In this document: piece by piece, positions 1 through 12,157 of the stretch
Layout: each line of letters begins with the position of its first letter
How positions within the stretch are numbered: the first letter of the stretch is position 1
NCBI GenBank assembly: GCA_014526335.1
Contig: JACTAT010000039.1
Span: 2,753,986-2,817,985 of the forward strand
Origin: Chrysaora quinquecirrha
Taxonomy: Eukaryota > Cnidaria > Scyphozoa > Semaeostomeae > Pelagiidae
Direction of reading: 5' to 3'
Length of the DNA stretch: 64,000 nt
Notes under the pieces: model-generated
Seen by the model: the letters and a program-made list of their open reading frames with translations, nothing else
What the model was told of the DNA's origin: nothing
Database searches by the model: none
Program-made: the position numbers and the translations under genes

Positions 1-670
1 TTTGTTGAGCAGCTCCCAAGCTACGACCTGAAAATCCTTCTAGGTAATTTTCAATCATCTGTTTTGTGTTTCAACATTAGAGGTTCCTTAAAAATCATAC
101 TTTATAAGACTTGGGCCTAATTCAGACACCAGGGTTGGGGTTAGAGTCGCGCCGCAATATTCGTGCATGGTGCAGGCTCGAGACTTGGCACGATATGGCC
201 ATTTTCTCTGTATTCTTTAGCTTTCAAACGAGACGAGGGGCTTTAGCCTGGCATTGACAGTCTGAATCAACACCATGCTAACGTCGAGCCACTGGTGTCC
301 AGCCATTGCCTTGCGGTACGGAAGAATTGGTCTTGCTAAGTTTTAACCTCTAATAGTGGTCACCTTCAATAGGTGGCCGCCTCTCAATAACGGACACTAA
401 ATCTTCAGTCCCAAACGCTTTCCCATAGAATTGTTGAAAACATTCGACTAGCGGCCATCTCTCAATAACGGCCTTTTGACCTTGGATCTATAAGTGGCCG
501 CTATTCGGAGGTTCGACTGTGTCACACGGTTTTTTAGGGACAAATCACTTTCTTGAAAAGTGTAGAAAAATATTAGTCAATTTTGATTTAATTCGTTAGT
601 ATTTTGGTTATTATGTCCCTAGGTTGCTATTGGAGAAGAAAATAAAAAGGGGAGGCCTCCTTTGAGCAAA

Positions 671-1040
671 TACACTCTTTTTTTTATAAGAACAATTTTA
701 TAAGAACACGAGCCTGGATTTTGCCAAGATTTTAGGAACAAATTAAGAACAAGCTGAGGCTTGCCTTTTCAAAAGTCCTAAGAATATCAACTAAATATGT
801 AAGTAAGACAGTCAGACGGAACGTAAAAAGCAAGCAGACAAAGAAATAGACAAGAATGCTGCATTTTCACACAAACCTAGTACCACCCAAGACAATTATT
901 GAAAAATACAGATATCTAACTAAGTAACCAAGGAATTAAGAACAGATTAAGAACATTTCAGGCTCAAAAACGGCAATAATTTAAGAACAGCCAGCCTCGA
1001 TCAAAATTTCCTGGTTCTTATAAAAAATAGAGTGTATATA
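671..1040. mobile_element. MITE, 'TTTTTATAAGAAC' terminal repeats, copy 1
   Basis: The left end TACACTCTTTTTTTTATAAG is mirrored at the right end by GGTTCTTATAAAAAATAGAG then TGTATA. The interior repeats TTAAGAACA motifs. A second copy lies at 24126-24466 in a PERK intron. Non-autonomous; no ORF. Confidence 0.75.
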
Positions 1041-1083
1041 GCAAGGCTGGTATTAATACAAAGGTGCTTTTAGTTGCTTACCA

Positions 1084-1300
1084 TTGCTTAGAAGCGTTGC
1101 GTAGTGGTTAGCACTTGCGCCATTTAGGCTCAAGATCTGTGGTTCAAGCCCAGCCCAGGCTAGGGATAGGCGAGTCGATATACACTCCACAGGGAGTATG
1201 GCAAGAAAATTGAAAAAGAAAAATGTCGCCGGAGCTAAGGGGGTAAATAGTTGTAAAGCGCTGCTGAGTATGTCCAGTGATAGATAACGGAACTATATAA
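1084..1300 (+). mobile_element. tRNA-derived SINE
   Basis: An A-box-like GCGTAGTGGTTAGCAC near 1099 and a B box GGTTCAAGCCC at 1141-1151 have the spacing of a tRNA internal promoter. The cloverleaf is degenerate, so this is a SINE head and not a functional tRNA. The 3' limit is uncertain. Confidence 0.65.
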
Positions 1301-2149
1301 AAGCCATGACCTTTACCTTCACTTTAGCTTATAGCTAATTAATGCAGCATGCTCTTAAAAGAAACGTTTTTTGGAACTTTTTTTTGGATACTGAGAATCG
1401 AGAAGACTGCTCAGTGTTTAACACAATGCACGTTTTTGAATAAGCAAATTGGGGCAAATTGACTCAGGGCGAGCTGTCATTACTTTTCAAATATCTTCAG
1501 AAATTTAAGCTTTCGCTAGAGTTGCTTACGAGTTGCTTAACTTTGCACACAGAATGAAAGCTCCCAGCCCTAGTTATAACATAAAAGGTACAAACATTTT
1601 GGTTCTTTTTCTGTTAAAATCTTAGTCAAAATTGAAAATATTTACAATGATGGAAAAACAAAACGATTTGAAACCAAAGCAAAACATTGCTTATGGTCTA
1701 GTTGCTTAAAGTTTCTTCACAGAGCCCTTAAGACGCTTGAAGTTTTATCCCTGTCTTAGTTTTATTGTAATTTTACGCGAGTAACCTTGCCTTTGCCATT
1801 TAAGATATTTAATAGCATTTAGTATTTCATATTAATAATAATTGTATATAAGGATTACATAGCAAATCCAATGTAATTTATACGCATTTACCATATCATA
1901 TCATCAGTAGTTTTATCTTATTATTTAAAGGAACATTTATCTGAGTTTTATTGAACATAGCCTATGAGCTCGAAATAAACTTCTTTAATCATTCACCATT
2001 GATTTATTGGATGCGATGCAATATTAATTAACATCGGGGTACACAAGCTTCATTTTTTCTGTCTGAACCAAAGCTACTTTTTTGCGGTACAAATCCACTG
2101 GAGAATCTATGTTTCTTCGAATCCCTTGCAAAAATTCAGATATCGAATT

Positions 2150-2480
2150 CTTTAGCTAAACTAGGAGACATTTGCGTGTCTCTCGCTACAAATTCTGTTG
2201 GCAATCGAGGGAACATGCCTGTAAAGGCTTCGCTAAACTAGGAGACATTTCGCACGCAACATTGCCGCCCTTCACATGTCCTCTCTCACCACCACCTCGG
2301 AAACTTAAAATCCTAGCGCGCAACAAAAATTGAAGCGAGACACAAAAAAGTTTCTGGGAGAAAACAGAAATATTTCTTGTCATCGTGGCATGGGGACATT
2401 TCGTGACGTTGTTCGCAGTTTTATAACCTCCGAAAACAAACCCATGTAGAAATATTGAAATGAAAACTAAAGTGCCTGGG
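2150..2480. mobile_element. 'CTAAACTAGGAGACAT' MITE, fragmented copy
   Basis: GCTAAACTAGGAGACATTT occurs at about 2154 and again near 2232, followed by 'TGTCTCTCGCTACAA' and 'CAGAAATATTT'. These segments match better copies at 33620-33893, 36763-37010 and 38401-38648. It lies directly upstream of CHMP7 and could contribute promoter or 5' UTR sequence. Apparent ORFs here are by-products. Confidence 0.6.
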
Positions 2481-2586
2481 AAAGATCCTTGCGACAATCC
2501 ATAAGTAGCAAAGAGCTCGTAACGTCGCCTTGTGGAACAACAGCAACCTCGATTTGATAATCTTAGAACCAGAAACCAGAACCAAA

Positions 2587-5500
2587 ATGGCGAACATAGA
2601 AGCGTCAGGGAAGCAAGATTCCAAGTTTGTTCCTCTCGACTGGGACGACGAAGAAAGGATGAATTTCATGTTTGCCCCCTTTCCAAAGAACAGGGATGTC
2701 AACCCTAAACATTGGGACAGTAAACTAGGTTATTGGCTTGAAGAAGCAAAACGATGCTGCATCTTTCACAGGGACATTTGCATAACATGTGAAATGTTGA
2801 GAGAAAGGTTTAAAAAGGGAGATCGTCTTCCCCGTGGTAATTTCATTGCATCCCTTCTTTATTTTACCTTAATTTGCAAAATTTACTTTCATGTCAGATT
2901 TGTCATATGTCATCAAAGTCTCAAAGAAATGGTCATTTAGGTACAGATGGAAGAGTCTTGCAACAATGCGAAAGACAACTAAGACAAGTCAAGCCAGAAC
3001 AGAAACTGTTTTCTTTTTAGTGAAATCCTCTACTGAAAAATGGGTCTTCCATTTTCAGTATTCAAGATCATACTGAGGATGATACTGAGATTGTGTATTT
3101 AATACCACAAGCCATTTTGTTCTCATGGCATACCAGGGTGGAATCCATGTAGCCTACGCCGGAGAAATCCGGCGTGGAGTTTGGAAAATTGTTGGCATAC
3201 TGGCGTGAATCTTTCAGAAAACAATAGCAAACATTACTATTTTCCTAATAGAACAATGGATCTATTGTTTTGTTTGGTGTGAAAGCAGTTTTCATTGGCG
3301 TGATCTCCGCGTAAAGATAGCATGGATTCCACCTTTGATGGCATAGCCAGGCATCAAACAAATGAGGAAAACTGGGGTGTGGTTTTACAAAAAGGTAACA
3401 GGACAAGTCGGCCCACTACAAAGTCGACCCACCATGTGATAGACAAGTTGGCCCATCATGTGTTAGACAAGTCGGCCTGTCAGTGTACTCCAAAATGGCC
3501 CACTAAAAATAATAAATTCTACACGTGATTGTACATGTACGCTGTTAAAGCAGGGGTATGGGGGCGGCAGTCCCCAATATCTCCACACTTAACAAAATAA
3601 CCAGTAAATAGTGTCCTGGGCCGACATTGCGGTGGGCCGACTTGTCCATATGGATGGGCCGACTTGGTAGTGGGCTGACTTGGCATTGGGCTGACTTGTC
3701 TAGAAAGCTACGAAAAGAGGACCAGGTCTAACCCTGCAAGACTTGAAAACACTTGTAGGTAATAACTGGGGGCTCGGAAAATCCCTGTGCCTCTCCTTGG
3801 CTACACCATTGCCCCATGCAATGCCAACAAGAGTACACCAAATAAATTTGATCCACACACAATAAACAACAGATCATTTGCTCTTAAAAAGTCAAATATA
3901 CCTTCTTACTGGAATTATGCAGCATAGGCTTCACTCTGTCCAACATTCCTTAGGATCTCAATATTGAATAAACTAACAACAAGGTTGGAAAACATGCCCC
4001 TTTTTGCCAAACCTCAGTGCAAGTAGGTGAAAGTTGCCAGCTGCAAGAAACCTAAAAAACAGAGGCACAAGGTGCTAACAAGAAGCTGTCAATAATGGCA
4101 ATCTAAACTAACATAGGCGAGACTTCACTTTTGAGGATGTGAGACAAGCAATGGTTTTTAATCATTGTTGCAAGTTAAAACATATTTTCAACCAAGACCT
4201 TCATCCTGACATAATGCTTATGTTCCTGTTAATTATTTAAGCTTATTTCTTTTAGGGTTTGACATAGTTTTCAATGAAATGATTAAACAAAAAATCTTGT
4301 GGGAGCCAGAGAAAATATTGAATTATTTGGACAATGGCTGGGTCAAGTGGGGCTCAAGACTTGTTACAGACTCACTAAAATGGCTTTGGAAAAATGAATG
4401 GATATCAAATTCAAAAGAAGAAAGCAAAGAGTATTTATTTTATAATAACCTTGTGGTATGTATTCGTAATGTTTTGTGTTTTAGTTATAATGCATGCGTA
4501 ATTATCTGAACAATTTAATGTATCAACTGCAATGATGATACAATTACTGGATATTTCTATTGTAATTTATAAAAATATCTTCAAAGAGAACCAGTTTTGG
4601 ATAGGATCCACTTGTTTACAGGATGCAAAAGTAGATCAGATCTAAACAGGAACGCTTTTCAAAGCAATCCAAAAATAGGTGGGTTTGCAAACCAAAAGTG
4701 GATAGGATCTACGAAATGTGTGTAAACGCAAGGCCTATCCGTACCAAAAGTAGATCACACCCTGGCAAACATTGTATTTAGGCATTTCAATGCCAAAACT
4801 AGACCTTCTGGATCCGATCCACTTTAGATCCGATCCACTTTCTCTCGTGTAAACATAGCCTAAATCTGGTTTTTCAGGAATTGGCTATGGAATTATTGTC
4901 AAGGCACCGTAAGAAAGCTAAAGTTGATGGAACTGATCATGTTGTACCATGGAATGTCGTCAAAGAGCTCTATGCTGATCAAAACAAGAAACTCAGTGAC
5001 AATGAGTTGTTATATGCAGTTGCAGTTTTAAAAAGCAAAGGTCTTGCAGACCTCGCTACCAATGACAATAACGAAAAGGTAAAAATGTTGAAAAATTGAC
5101 GCCGTGACCGGAAAAACTAAAAGTCTTATATGTAGCCGTGGATAGGTTTTCGGAAAAATTGCATCCCCGTTCTGAGGAAACAGGGTTGCAGAAAATTTGG
5201 TTGTACTTAAGGCGACATGTTTTAGCTTGTCACCATGTCGCAGCGTCAGCGTTTAGTCTGTTTTTTTTTGCAATTGGCCACGAAACACATTGCATTGTTT
5301 TTGCTCGTTTTTCTGAACATATTTTGGAAATTTTCAAGAGTGTCGCGTCGCCAGACAGGTAAAGATTTTCACATGTAGCCGCGTCTTTACTAAAATCAAT
5401 AATAGCCAGCTTCACTCTAAGGAATATCTAATGAAAAGCTAACAACTTCAAGAAGATTGCTCGTACTTATATCGAAAAATAAGACAAAAATAAGAGAAAT

Positions 5501-8500
5501 TGGCTTTGCTATTCCCCATTCTTCATTATTACTATTTGTTTGCAGCTCGTGAAATTCGCCAAGTCAACAACTACATCAGTAACTCCTGTAAATGAGAATG
5601 ATTGGAATATTGTGAGGTATGCAATTCGTTTTACCAGGGGCTAATCCAGGGGGGTGTATGGGGTGGCTAGCCATCCCCCTTTTCAAGCGAGAAATTTTTT
5701 TGCTGTAATAAAAAGTTGTGCTTGGAACACCTAATAGTAATAAACGCAAGGGGAGGAGCAAGAAAAGCAGTCACTGTTGGAATACTACACTCGTGACTAC
5801 CACACTTGTTTGGAAAGGATGATTTCATTTGTATAGCTAGTTTCCATAATCTTCACTCATTGACACTGCAACACTTTTCATATTCCTGGTTGAATGTCAA
5901 AATGTTTACTTTTATGAAGCTTAAGATTCTGTAACATATTTAATATCTTTCACCCGTTTCGTATTTTGATCATTTCATTCTTTGAAATTTTCTTTTCAAC
6001 CACATTAGGTTGAAGAAAGCAATAGCCAAACTGAAAATTGAAATTGCAGAAAATCAAAAAGAAATTAATAAGTATAATTTGCTTTTTATATTTGATTTTT
6101 AAATTGCGATTGACCGTGGAAACATTGTCAAGAATTTGAAATCTTTTTTCGACTGACACTCCTCAGAGTATAAACGTCAGAAACAGACCGAAACAATCAA
6201 CTAAGATGGTATTTATCAACTCAGATACAACCTCGTCCCCAGGCTGGTACTGGCCACAAAATCTGCCAAAATACTGGCAAGTTTGACCTAGGCATAAAAA
6301 CAAGATGTAGATTCCGAAAGCATGTTCTTAGAAAAGAAAATGCAAAGAATTCCATTGATAACTGTAAGGCAAGATACAAAATCTCATGTAGCATCATTTT
6401 TTTGGTTTTTATACATGTTTTTCACAGTGACGTCACTTAAAATTTTGAAGAGACTGTGACGTCACTTAAAATTTCTATTGTTTGAACAGCCAATTAAATT
6501 GCGAATAGACAAGGCTGATACCAGGGTCGAATATGGACAGCGGAGTTTCACGTAGAGGCCTATTCACCCTGGGGACGAGGTTGACTCAGATGCGGATCGA
6601 AATGCACCAATAAGAAAAGAGAAGCTATATTGATATTGTGTTTTGAACACCAATCAGCTCATGACCAATAGAAATTAATTTAGATAAGAGTCCAAGTTAG
6701 AAAACGAACTATTTTGTCTACACAGAACCGGCATTTTGGTTTTTCATGTGAACAGATTCCAAAACGCTTAGATGGAATAAGCATCTAGCTCTGCCAGTTA
6801 TTCGAAAACAACCCTCGCTGTAGTTTTCTGCACAAACTGGGTAATCCAGTAGATGTTGCCCTAGTTCTGACATTTTTCTCTGAGGAATATCAGACAGAAA
6901 AAGCTTTTAAAGCATGTTCAAAGATACTTCCGCTCTTTCTTGAAATTTCGAAATTATTATCATTATTATTTTTATTATTGTTTTTCAGTACTAAAAATGA
7001 AGCACAGGCATGCATAAAAAAGAACGACAGAAATCAGGTATCTTCTTCTAATTTGCATCAATTTAAGAGTTAAACATAGATGCGGATCGAAATGTTCAAA
7101 TGAGAAAAGTGAAGCCGAATTGGTATTGAGTTTTGAACACTAATCAGCTATCAGCTTGCAGGTATAGCGGGATGACCAGATTGAGTTGAAGAGTGCAAGT
7201 AAGAAATAGAAAACGAACCCTTTCTGTCTGCACAGAGACAGTCTTTTGGTTTTGATGTGGACAGATTCCAAAACTCCTTAGTGAAATAATGATCTTGCTT
7301 GGCCAATTATTAGAAGACAATCCTCCCTGTAGTTTTTTTGCACGGTGCAAGAATTGTTGACCTATGGCAGAATCATGCTCAATGGTGGGTTGCTGCTAGG
7401 AATCGCGGAGTTGTTACTAGAAATGGGGGCTGTTGCTTAGCAGAGAAAAGGGTCAAGTTCAACTCTTTGAATTATCTTCCGTTATTTCAACAATCCTCCC
7501 TGTAGTTTTTTACACGGTCCAAGAAATATTGACCCATGGCAGAATCATGCTGAATGGTGGGTTGCTGCTAGGAATCGCGGAGTTGTCGCTAAAAATGGGG
7601 GATGTTGCTTAGCAGAGACAAAGGTCAAGTTCAACTCTTTAAATTTTCTTCCGTTATTTCTCATGGTAAACGAAAGAAATTGCTGGAAATTCTTCAAGAG
7701 ATGAAAAAGATTAGTTCAAGGAAAAAGAGATTCTCACAGAAAGATTTTGCCTGCCCTTTGCCTACTTGGCTTTGCTGAATTGAATAGTGCAGGCTAATTA
7801 ACTGGTAGATTGATCGAAATTTATTGAGTGGCTTGCTAATTGATTGATTTTTTTTAAATTCAGCCATAGTCGATTATTTCGGTCTGTTTCTGCCGTTTTA
7901 TACTATGAGGGGTGTCAGATGAAAAGCTTGTAAGTAGCTATGTCCAAAGATGTTTCCTCAATATTAAAGCACACTACTTAAGAAGCATTCGCTGTATTGT
8001 GTTTTAATATAAATCGGGACGAAAAAGCATCGAAAGGGACAAAAGATTTAACTAATGAAGTTAAACCTCATCGTAACATTCAATATTCTTTCTACTTTTA
8101 GGCCAAGAGACTTGTTTCACAGAAACGAAAACTCGAAAAAACGATGAATATAAAGCAAGATTCTTTGATGACACTGACCGATCAACTGTCAACAATTCAG
8201 AACTCAGAATCAACGAAAATGGTGAGCAATTGCTGTATCCAAAGAGATTTTTTGTAAAATCATAATTAGAACGGGAAACTCCAAAAGCTTTTGTCTCCAT
8301 GCTAAATTTATTTGTTCGAACAAACGCCAATTTTTAAAGAACTACAGAAGCCCGCTTTCAGAAAATCTAGAATAACCTTACTATAATTCAACTTTATCTG
8401 AAAAACTTCATCCCTTTTGTAAGATTAACAAAAATATTTCTATGGGGTTTGTGAATATTCTTAAACAAATAATTCTTCAACTTATTGCCTTCATTATTTG

Positions 8501-11202
8501 TTTTGATTGTTATTGCTCAAAAGTTATACATCTGTGTCTTCTCAATGAGAAACTCTAAGAAACTTCTGCCATAGTAAAAGTACCAACCTTAAGAAGCATT
8601 ACTATGCGTAAGGGACCAAGTTTCTTATGAAAATGGTTGTACAATAATTTTTATAAGAAACTTTGGTCTGCTTATTCTAGCCGAGTTTCTAAGGTTTTGG
8701 CATTATTAAGATAGTAATGTTACTTAAGTACTTAAGCTACTTAAGATAGTATACTTAATGTATTATAGTAAATTTTCTCAGGTTCGAAAGATCTACTAAT
8801 ACTGATTAAGAAGATTTGAGAAAATAAAGAATATTATTAGTTGATCTTCTAGTCCATCCAAGACGAGTTTCTTAATTTTTACTTGATTTTGACTCGCGAA
8901 GCCAGGAGTTGTTGTTAGGTACAAAAAATGTTAGCAACTTTCAAGCAACTTTGGGGGCTGAGATGTCCAAAATTTTTAAGCAAGTGTTAGGCGGCACGTC
9001 TAGTATGTTGAACAATGGAAGTAGCCCCCCCCTCCCCAAGAGGCTTGACTATTGACGTATTGATTTTTAATGAACTTTTTTGCATTTATTTAGATCGTTG
9101 ATGCAATCAATAGTAGCTCATCATTGTTGAATAACTCAATCAGAGAAGAAGGTTTATCACCAGAGAAAATCGATGCAGTGTTTGAAAGAAATATTGAGGT
9201 AAAATCAAACGATTTTGTTTTTATAACTCTCCTTTCAAAAAAAGAAGCAATCGGGCATTGTATAAATGTACATCTTAGTTAAGCCTCATGTGGAGAAATT
9301 AGTACCTGGACTAAAGGGTCCTGTTCCAAAAGATCAAAAACATTGTTCATCAAACATCTGAAACAAAGCGTTGCGCGTCAAATATTTCTTGCTTGTAACA
9401 AGATTTCAAGTTATGTTTTGTGATGTGCCCAAACAGTCGTACATGGCTTTTAAGGCGCTCGCGTTTAGCACGGAACAACAAACTTAACACATCATCCTCA
9501 GTCTTTGAAAAGGTCTGCTAAAAATTTTTAATTTATCGACATGCAAAGGACATGTAGAAACAAACCCAGATAAGGAGTTTCCAATAATAGTTCCATGCTG
9601 CTAAAGCCACTTTTTTGATAGGAATGTTGCCTGAAATGTTTGCTAGGTTTAGTCATCCTGTCACTAACTCCAGCCAAAACGTGAATGGAAGTTTAGCAAA
9701 ATGTTGGTGTAATATTGGCAATGCTTGACCAAGGCCTTAGGTGATCAAACATCTTATCATTGCTCGTCAAACGTTTTGTCTTTTTTCCAAGCAGCAGCAT
9801 GTCTTCTTAACCCCGGGTAATGTCTGTGCAGTACAGTGGAGGATATCCAGTAAAGTGGAGGAATTTAACAACTACAGTGAAGGATTTTCAGAACTGAATG
9901 TACTGTACTGATAATATCTCTGAACTTACTTAATATCCACCACTGAACTGACGATATCCCTCCACTGTACTGAATATCCTCCACTATACTGATGATATCT
10001 CTGCAGTGTACAGGGTCTTTGGCTTAGCTATATGCAATACCTATGCACGGAATTATGGAGGAATTTAACAACTACAGTGGAGGATTTTCAGAACTGAATG
10101 TACTGCACTGATAATATCTCTCAACTTACTTAATATCCACCACTGAACTGACGATATCCCTCCACTTTACTGAATATCCTCCACTATACTGATGATATCT
10201 CTGCAGTGTACAGGGTCTTTGGCTTAGCTATATGCAATACCTATGCACGGAATTATGGAGGAATTTAACAACTACAGTGGAGGATTTTCAGAACTGAATG
10301 TACTGCACTGATAATATCTCTGAACTTACTTAATATCCACCACTGAACTGACGATATCCCTCCACTGTACTGAATATCCTCCACTATACTGATTATATCT
10401 CTGCACTGTACAGGGTCTTTAGCTTAGCTATATGCAATACCTATGCATTGAATTATTTAAATAAGTTTTGTTTGCCACGATATTTTGTTGAAAGAAATTT
10501 GATTTTTTCAGGCCAACGATTTGGTAAAAGATATTGATAGTTCTATAAGCCAAGGTAAAATTTATACTCTTTATAATGATAATGTTTTTTTTCAAATAAC
10601 ATATTTCACATAAATGCAAACTTTTTCGACTTCGCTCAGCTCTTGACATCACGAGCTAACTTCATAAGAATTTCTTGTTAAAGCTGCCTTAATTTTGTAT
10701 TTGTTACTCAAACAAATTGAGCGATTCTAGAAAGATCACCGAACGAAGTAGTGGGACTTTTAATCATATGGCTTTTGATTGTATTTTAGACACAAGATTC
10801 TAAAGTTGTGAAGGGGGACACTATGCGCCCCCCAGGTGATATAGAGTGAAGCGAAAAAGAGAGTAATCTTTACTATTTTTTTCAGGTTTTCAACACCTTG
10901 AAGATGATATTGATTTGGATGAACTTGAAAAAGAGCTGGCAGATTTAATGTCAGAGAAAGGTTAGAGTTTTCCTCCCACCTTCTTTGTCTTATCATCTAT
11001 TCAAACATGTTATCATCTTGTTATCATCAAGCATAGTTCCTACAGGCCGTTGGTGCACCCACAAATGCACACATGCTATCCACCCATTGCAACTTCTGCT
11101 TGCGGACAGAGCTTTCGGAATTATAATCCTGTTCAGTCTGTGGAAGGTCAAGTTGTGGCTTGGTCTACCGCCCATGTCGATGGGTCTGTGCACTTTTAGT
11201 TG

Positions 11203-11262
<60 letters not shown>

Positions 11263-11263
11263 T

Positions 11264-11337
<74 letters not shown>

Positions 11338-11580
11338 GGTTGGTTGGTTAGTTAGTTAGTTGGTTGGTTAGTTAATCAGTTAGTAAGTTAGTTAGTTAGT
11401 TAGTTACTTTTTTTAGTTTGTTGATTAACTTTTTAGCTAGTTAGTTAGTAAGTTAATAAGTTTGTTTGCTAGATAGTTAGTTAGTTAACATAGCTTGTAA
11501 GTTTGTAAGTTAGTTAGTTAGCTACTTTTGAAGATATTAAGTTAGTAAGTAGGTTAAGACGTTAGTTAGTTAGTTAGTCT

Positions 11581-11624
<44 letters not shown>

Positions 11625-12157
11625 AATAGTTAGTTAGTTAGTTAGTTAGTTGGTTAGTTAGTTATTAATTGCTTCGTTAATTAGTTAGTTGGTTAGTGGG
11701 TTTGTTGGTTGGTTAGTTGGTTAGTTGGTTAGTTGTTTATTTGGTTAGTTGGTTAGTAAGGCACGGCACATACCCTTATTGCCTTCATAAGGTGGGTTTC
11801 TATGCCAGGATTGACCTAAGTAGTACGACCCCAGTCCTTCCTCTCGATGTGACTACACCTCGTGATCCCTTTACATTTTTCCTGGAATCACAAAGAGCTG
11901 GTGACTCTCCTCACTTTTCATGGCAAGTTTGGTGGGACTCGAACGGATTGCTAGTCCAACTCGCTCACCACCCAGTCATTCTTACTATACTTCTGTGTCA
12001 ATATTCTAGAAAGTATTTTTTTTCATCTTATTTAGATGACAGTGCAAGTACAGAATTAACTGAGCTAATGAATTTACCATCTGTGCCTGTGCATTCTCCT
12101 GGATTTGCAAATAAACAAAAAGTGATTCGAAAACCAGCTAAACAATTGGCGAGTTGA
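2587..12157 (+). CDS. CHMP7: CHMP7, ESCRT-III-like protein, complete 11-exon model
   Basis: Exons: 2587-2836, 4256-4455, 4878-5078, 5546-5616, 6009-6071, 6989-7037, 8102-8221, 9094-9198, 10512-10554, 10886-10960, 12036-12157. All junctions are GT-AG and in phase, giving 432 aa; the human protein is about 450 aa. The N-terminal 230 residues match the CHMP7 winged-helix (ESCRT-II-like) half, with DWDDEERMNFMF and WDSKLGYW near the start. Residues about 240-375 are the charged Snf7-type helices, including KRLVSQKRKLEKT. The acidic DLDELEKELADL segment and a proline/lysine tail follow. In the family, CHMP7 recruits ESCRT-III to the inner nuclear membrane through LEM2 for nuclear-envelope sealing. 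The start is the ATG of MANIEASG; the frame stays open upstream but has no earlier ATG. Introns carry MITEs, a (GTTA)n tract and a 200-bp tandem repeat. Identification is by remembered family similarity. Confidence 0.93.
3392..3712. mobile_element. MITE in CHMP7 intron 1, 'GACAAGTCGGCCCA' ends
   Basis: The left arm repeats GACAAGTYGGCCCAYCATGTG (3398-3480). The right arm has the complement, GGGCCGACTTGTCCATATGG and GGGCTGACTTGTCTAG (3630-3710). Each arm is itself a short minisatellite. It would fold into a long hairpin. Non-coding. Confidence 0.7.
4590..4860. repeat. Repeat with 'GATCCGATCCACTTT' motifs in CHMP7 intron 2
   Basis: Imperfect copies of GGATAGGATCCACTTGTTTAC and AAAAGTGGATAGGATCTACG occur in both orientations, ending in GATCCGATCCACTTTCTCTC and GTAAACATAGCCT. 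This is consistent with a hairpin-forming MITE. Limits are approximate. Confidence 0.5.
6231..6585. mobile_element. Nested MITE, 'AACCTCGTCCCCAGG' TIR
   Basis: AACCTCGTCCCCAGGC at the left and CCTGGGGACGAGGTT at the right are perfect inverted ends. ACTCAGATAC to the left and ACTCAGATGC to the right look like a target-site duplication of about 9-10 bp. The interior (TGCGAATAGACAAGGC, TACCAGGGTCGAATATGGAC) matches the shorter copy at 32662-32786. Confidence 0.8.
7380..7660. repeat. Two-copy tandem segment in a CHMP7 intron
   Basis: 'AATCATGCTSAATGGTGGGT TGCTGCTAGGAATCGCGGAG' through 'GGTCAAGTTCAACTCTTT' occurs at about 7369 and again at about 7546, a spacing near 177 bp with few differences. 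Local duplication; no coding potential. Confidence 0.7.
9856..10446. repeat. 200-bp tandem repeat, 3 copies, CHMP7 intron 8
   Basis: TGGAGGAATTTAACAACTAC begins at 9856, 10056 and 10256, an exact 200-bp period with very few differences between units. Each unit contains alternating CAGTACAGTGGAGG-type and inverse CCTCCACTATACTG motifs. It is preceded at 9811 by CCCCGGGTAATGTCTGTGCA, the same end sequence as the element at 15762-16898, so it belongs to that family. Confidence 0.88.
11197..11760. repeat. (GTTA)n tetranucleotide tract in the last CHMP7 intron
   Basis: A nearly uninterrupted GTTA run at 11197-11340 decays into GGTT/GTTA variants and resumes to about 11760. It is not the metazoan telomere unit TTAGGG. 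A spurious open frame runs from this tract toward the real last exon; only 12036-12157 is supported as CHMP7. Confidence 0.95.

Larger units (their letters stand above)
1..2586. other. Intergenic region upstream of CHMP7, repeats only
   Basis: No exon is recognised. About 360-510 repeats a 'GTGGCCGCT..TCAATAACGG' motif common to dispersed elements. A MITE (671-1040), a SINE (1084-1300) and a partial copy of the 'GGAGACAT' MITE (2150-2480) occupy the rest. About 1780-2000 is simple AT-rich DNA. CHMP7 promoter elements were not recognised. Confidence 0.6.
6156..7930. mobile_element. 'CGGTCTGTTTCTG' element carrying a nested MITE
   Basis: The left end, ACACTCCTCAGAGTATAAAC then GTCAGAAACAGACCGAAACA, is inverted at the right end as TTTCGGTCTGTTTCTGCCGT and ACTATGAGGGGTGTCAG. 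It spans CHMP7 exon 6 (6989-7037), so either two separate copies flank the exon or the arms belong to different insertions. An unrelated MITE sits at 6231-6585. The family recurs at 22600-23170, 24880-25210 and 32089-32330. Confidence 0.5.

Noticed and set aside
1084..1180. Possible functional tRNA gene
   Set aside because: It has A- and B-box-like motifs but the acceptor and anticodon stems do not pair; better explained as a SINE head.
11197..11760. Telomere-like repeat
   Set aside because: The unit is GTTA, not TTAGGG, and it lies inside an intron between verified CHMP7 exons.
11717..12035. 146-codon ORF leading into the CHMP7 C-terminus
   Set aside because: Only the part after the TTTAG acceptor at 12035 matches CHMP7; the earlier part reads through a simple repeat and starts at a chance ATG.
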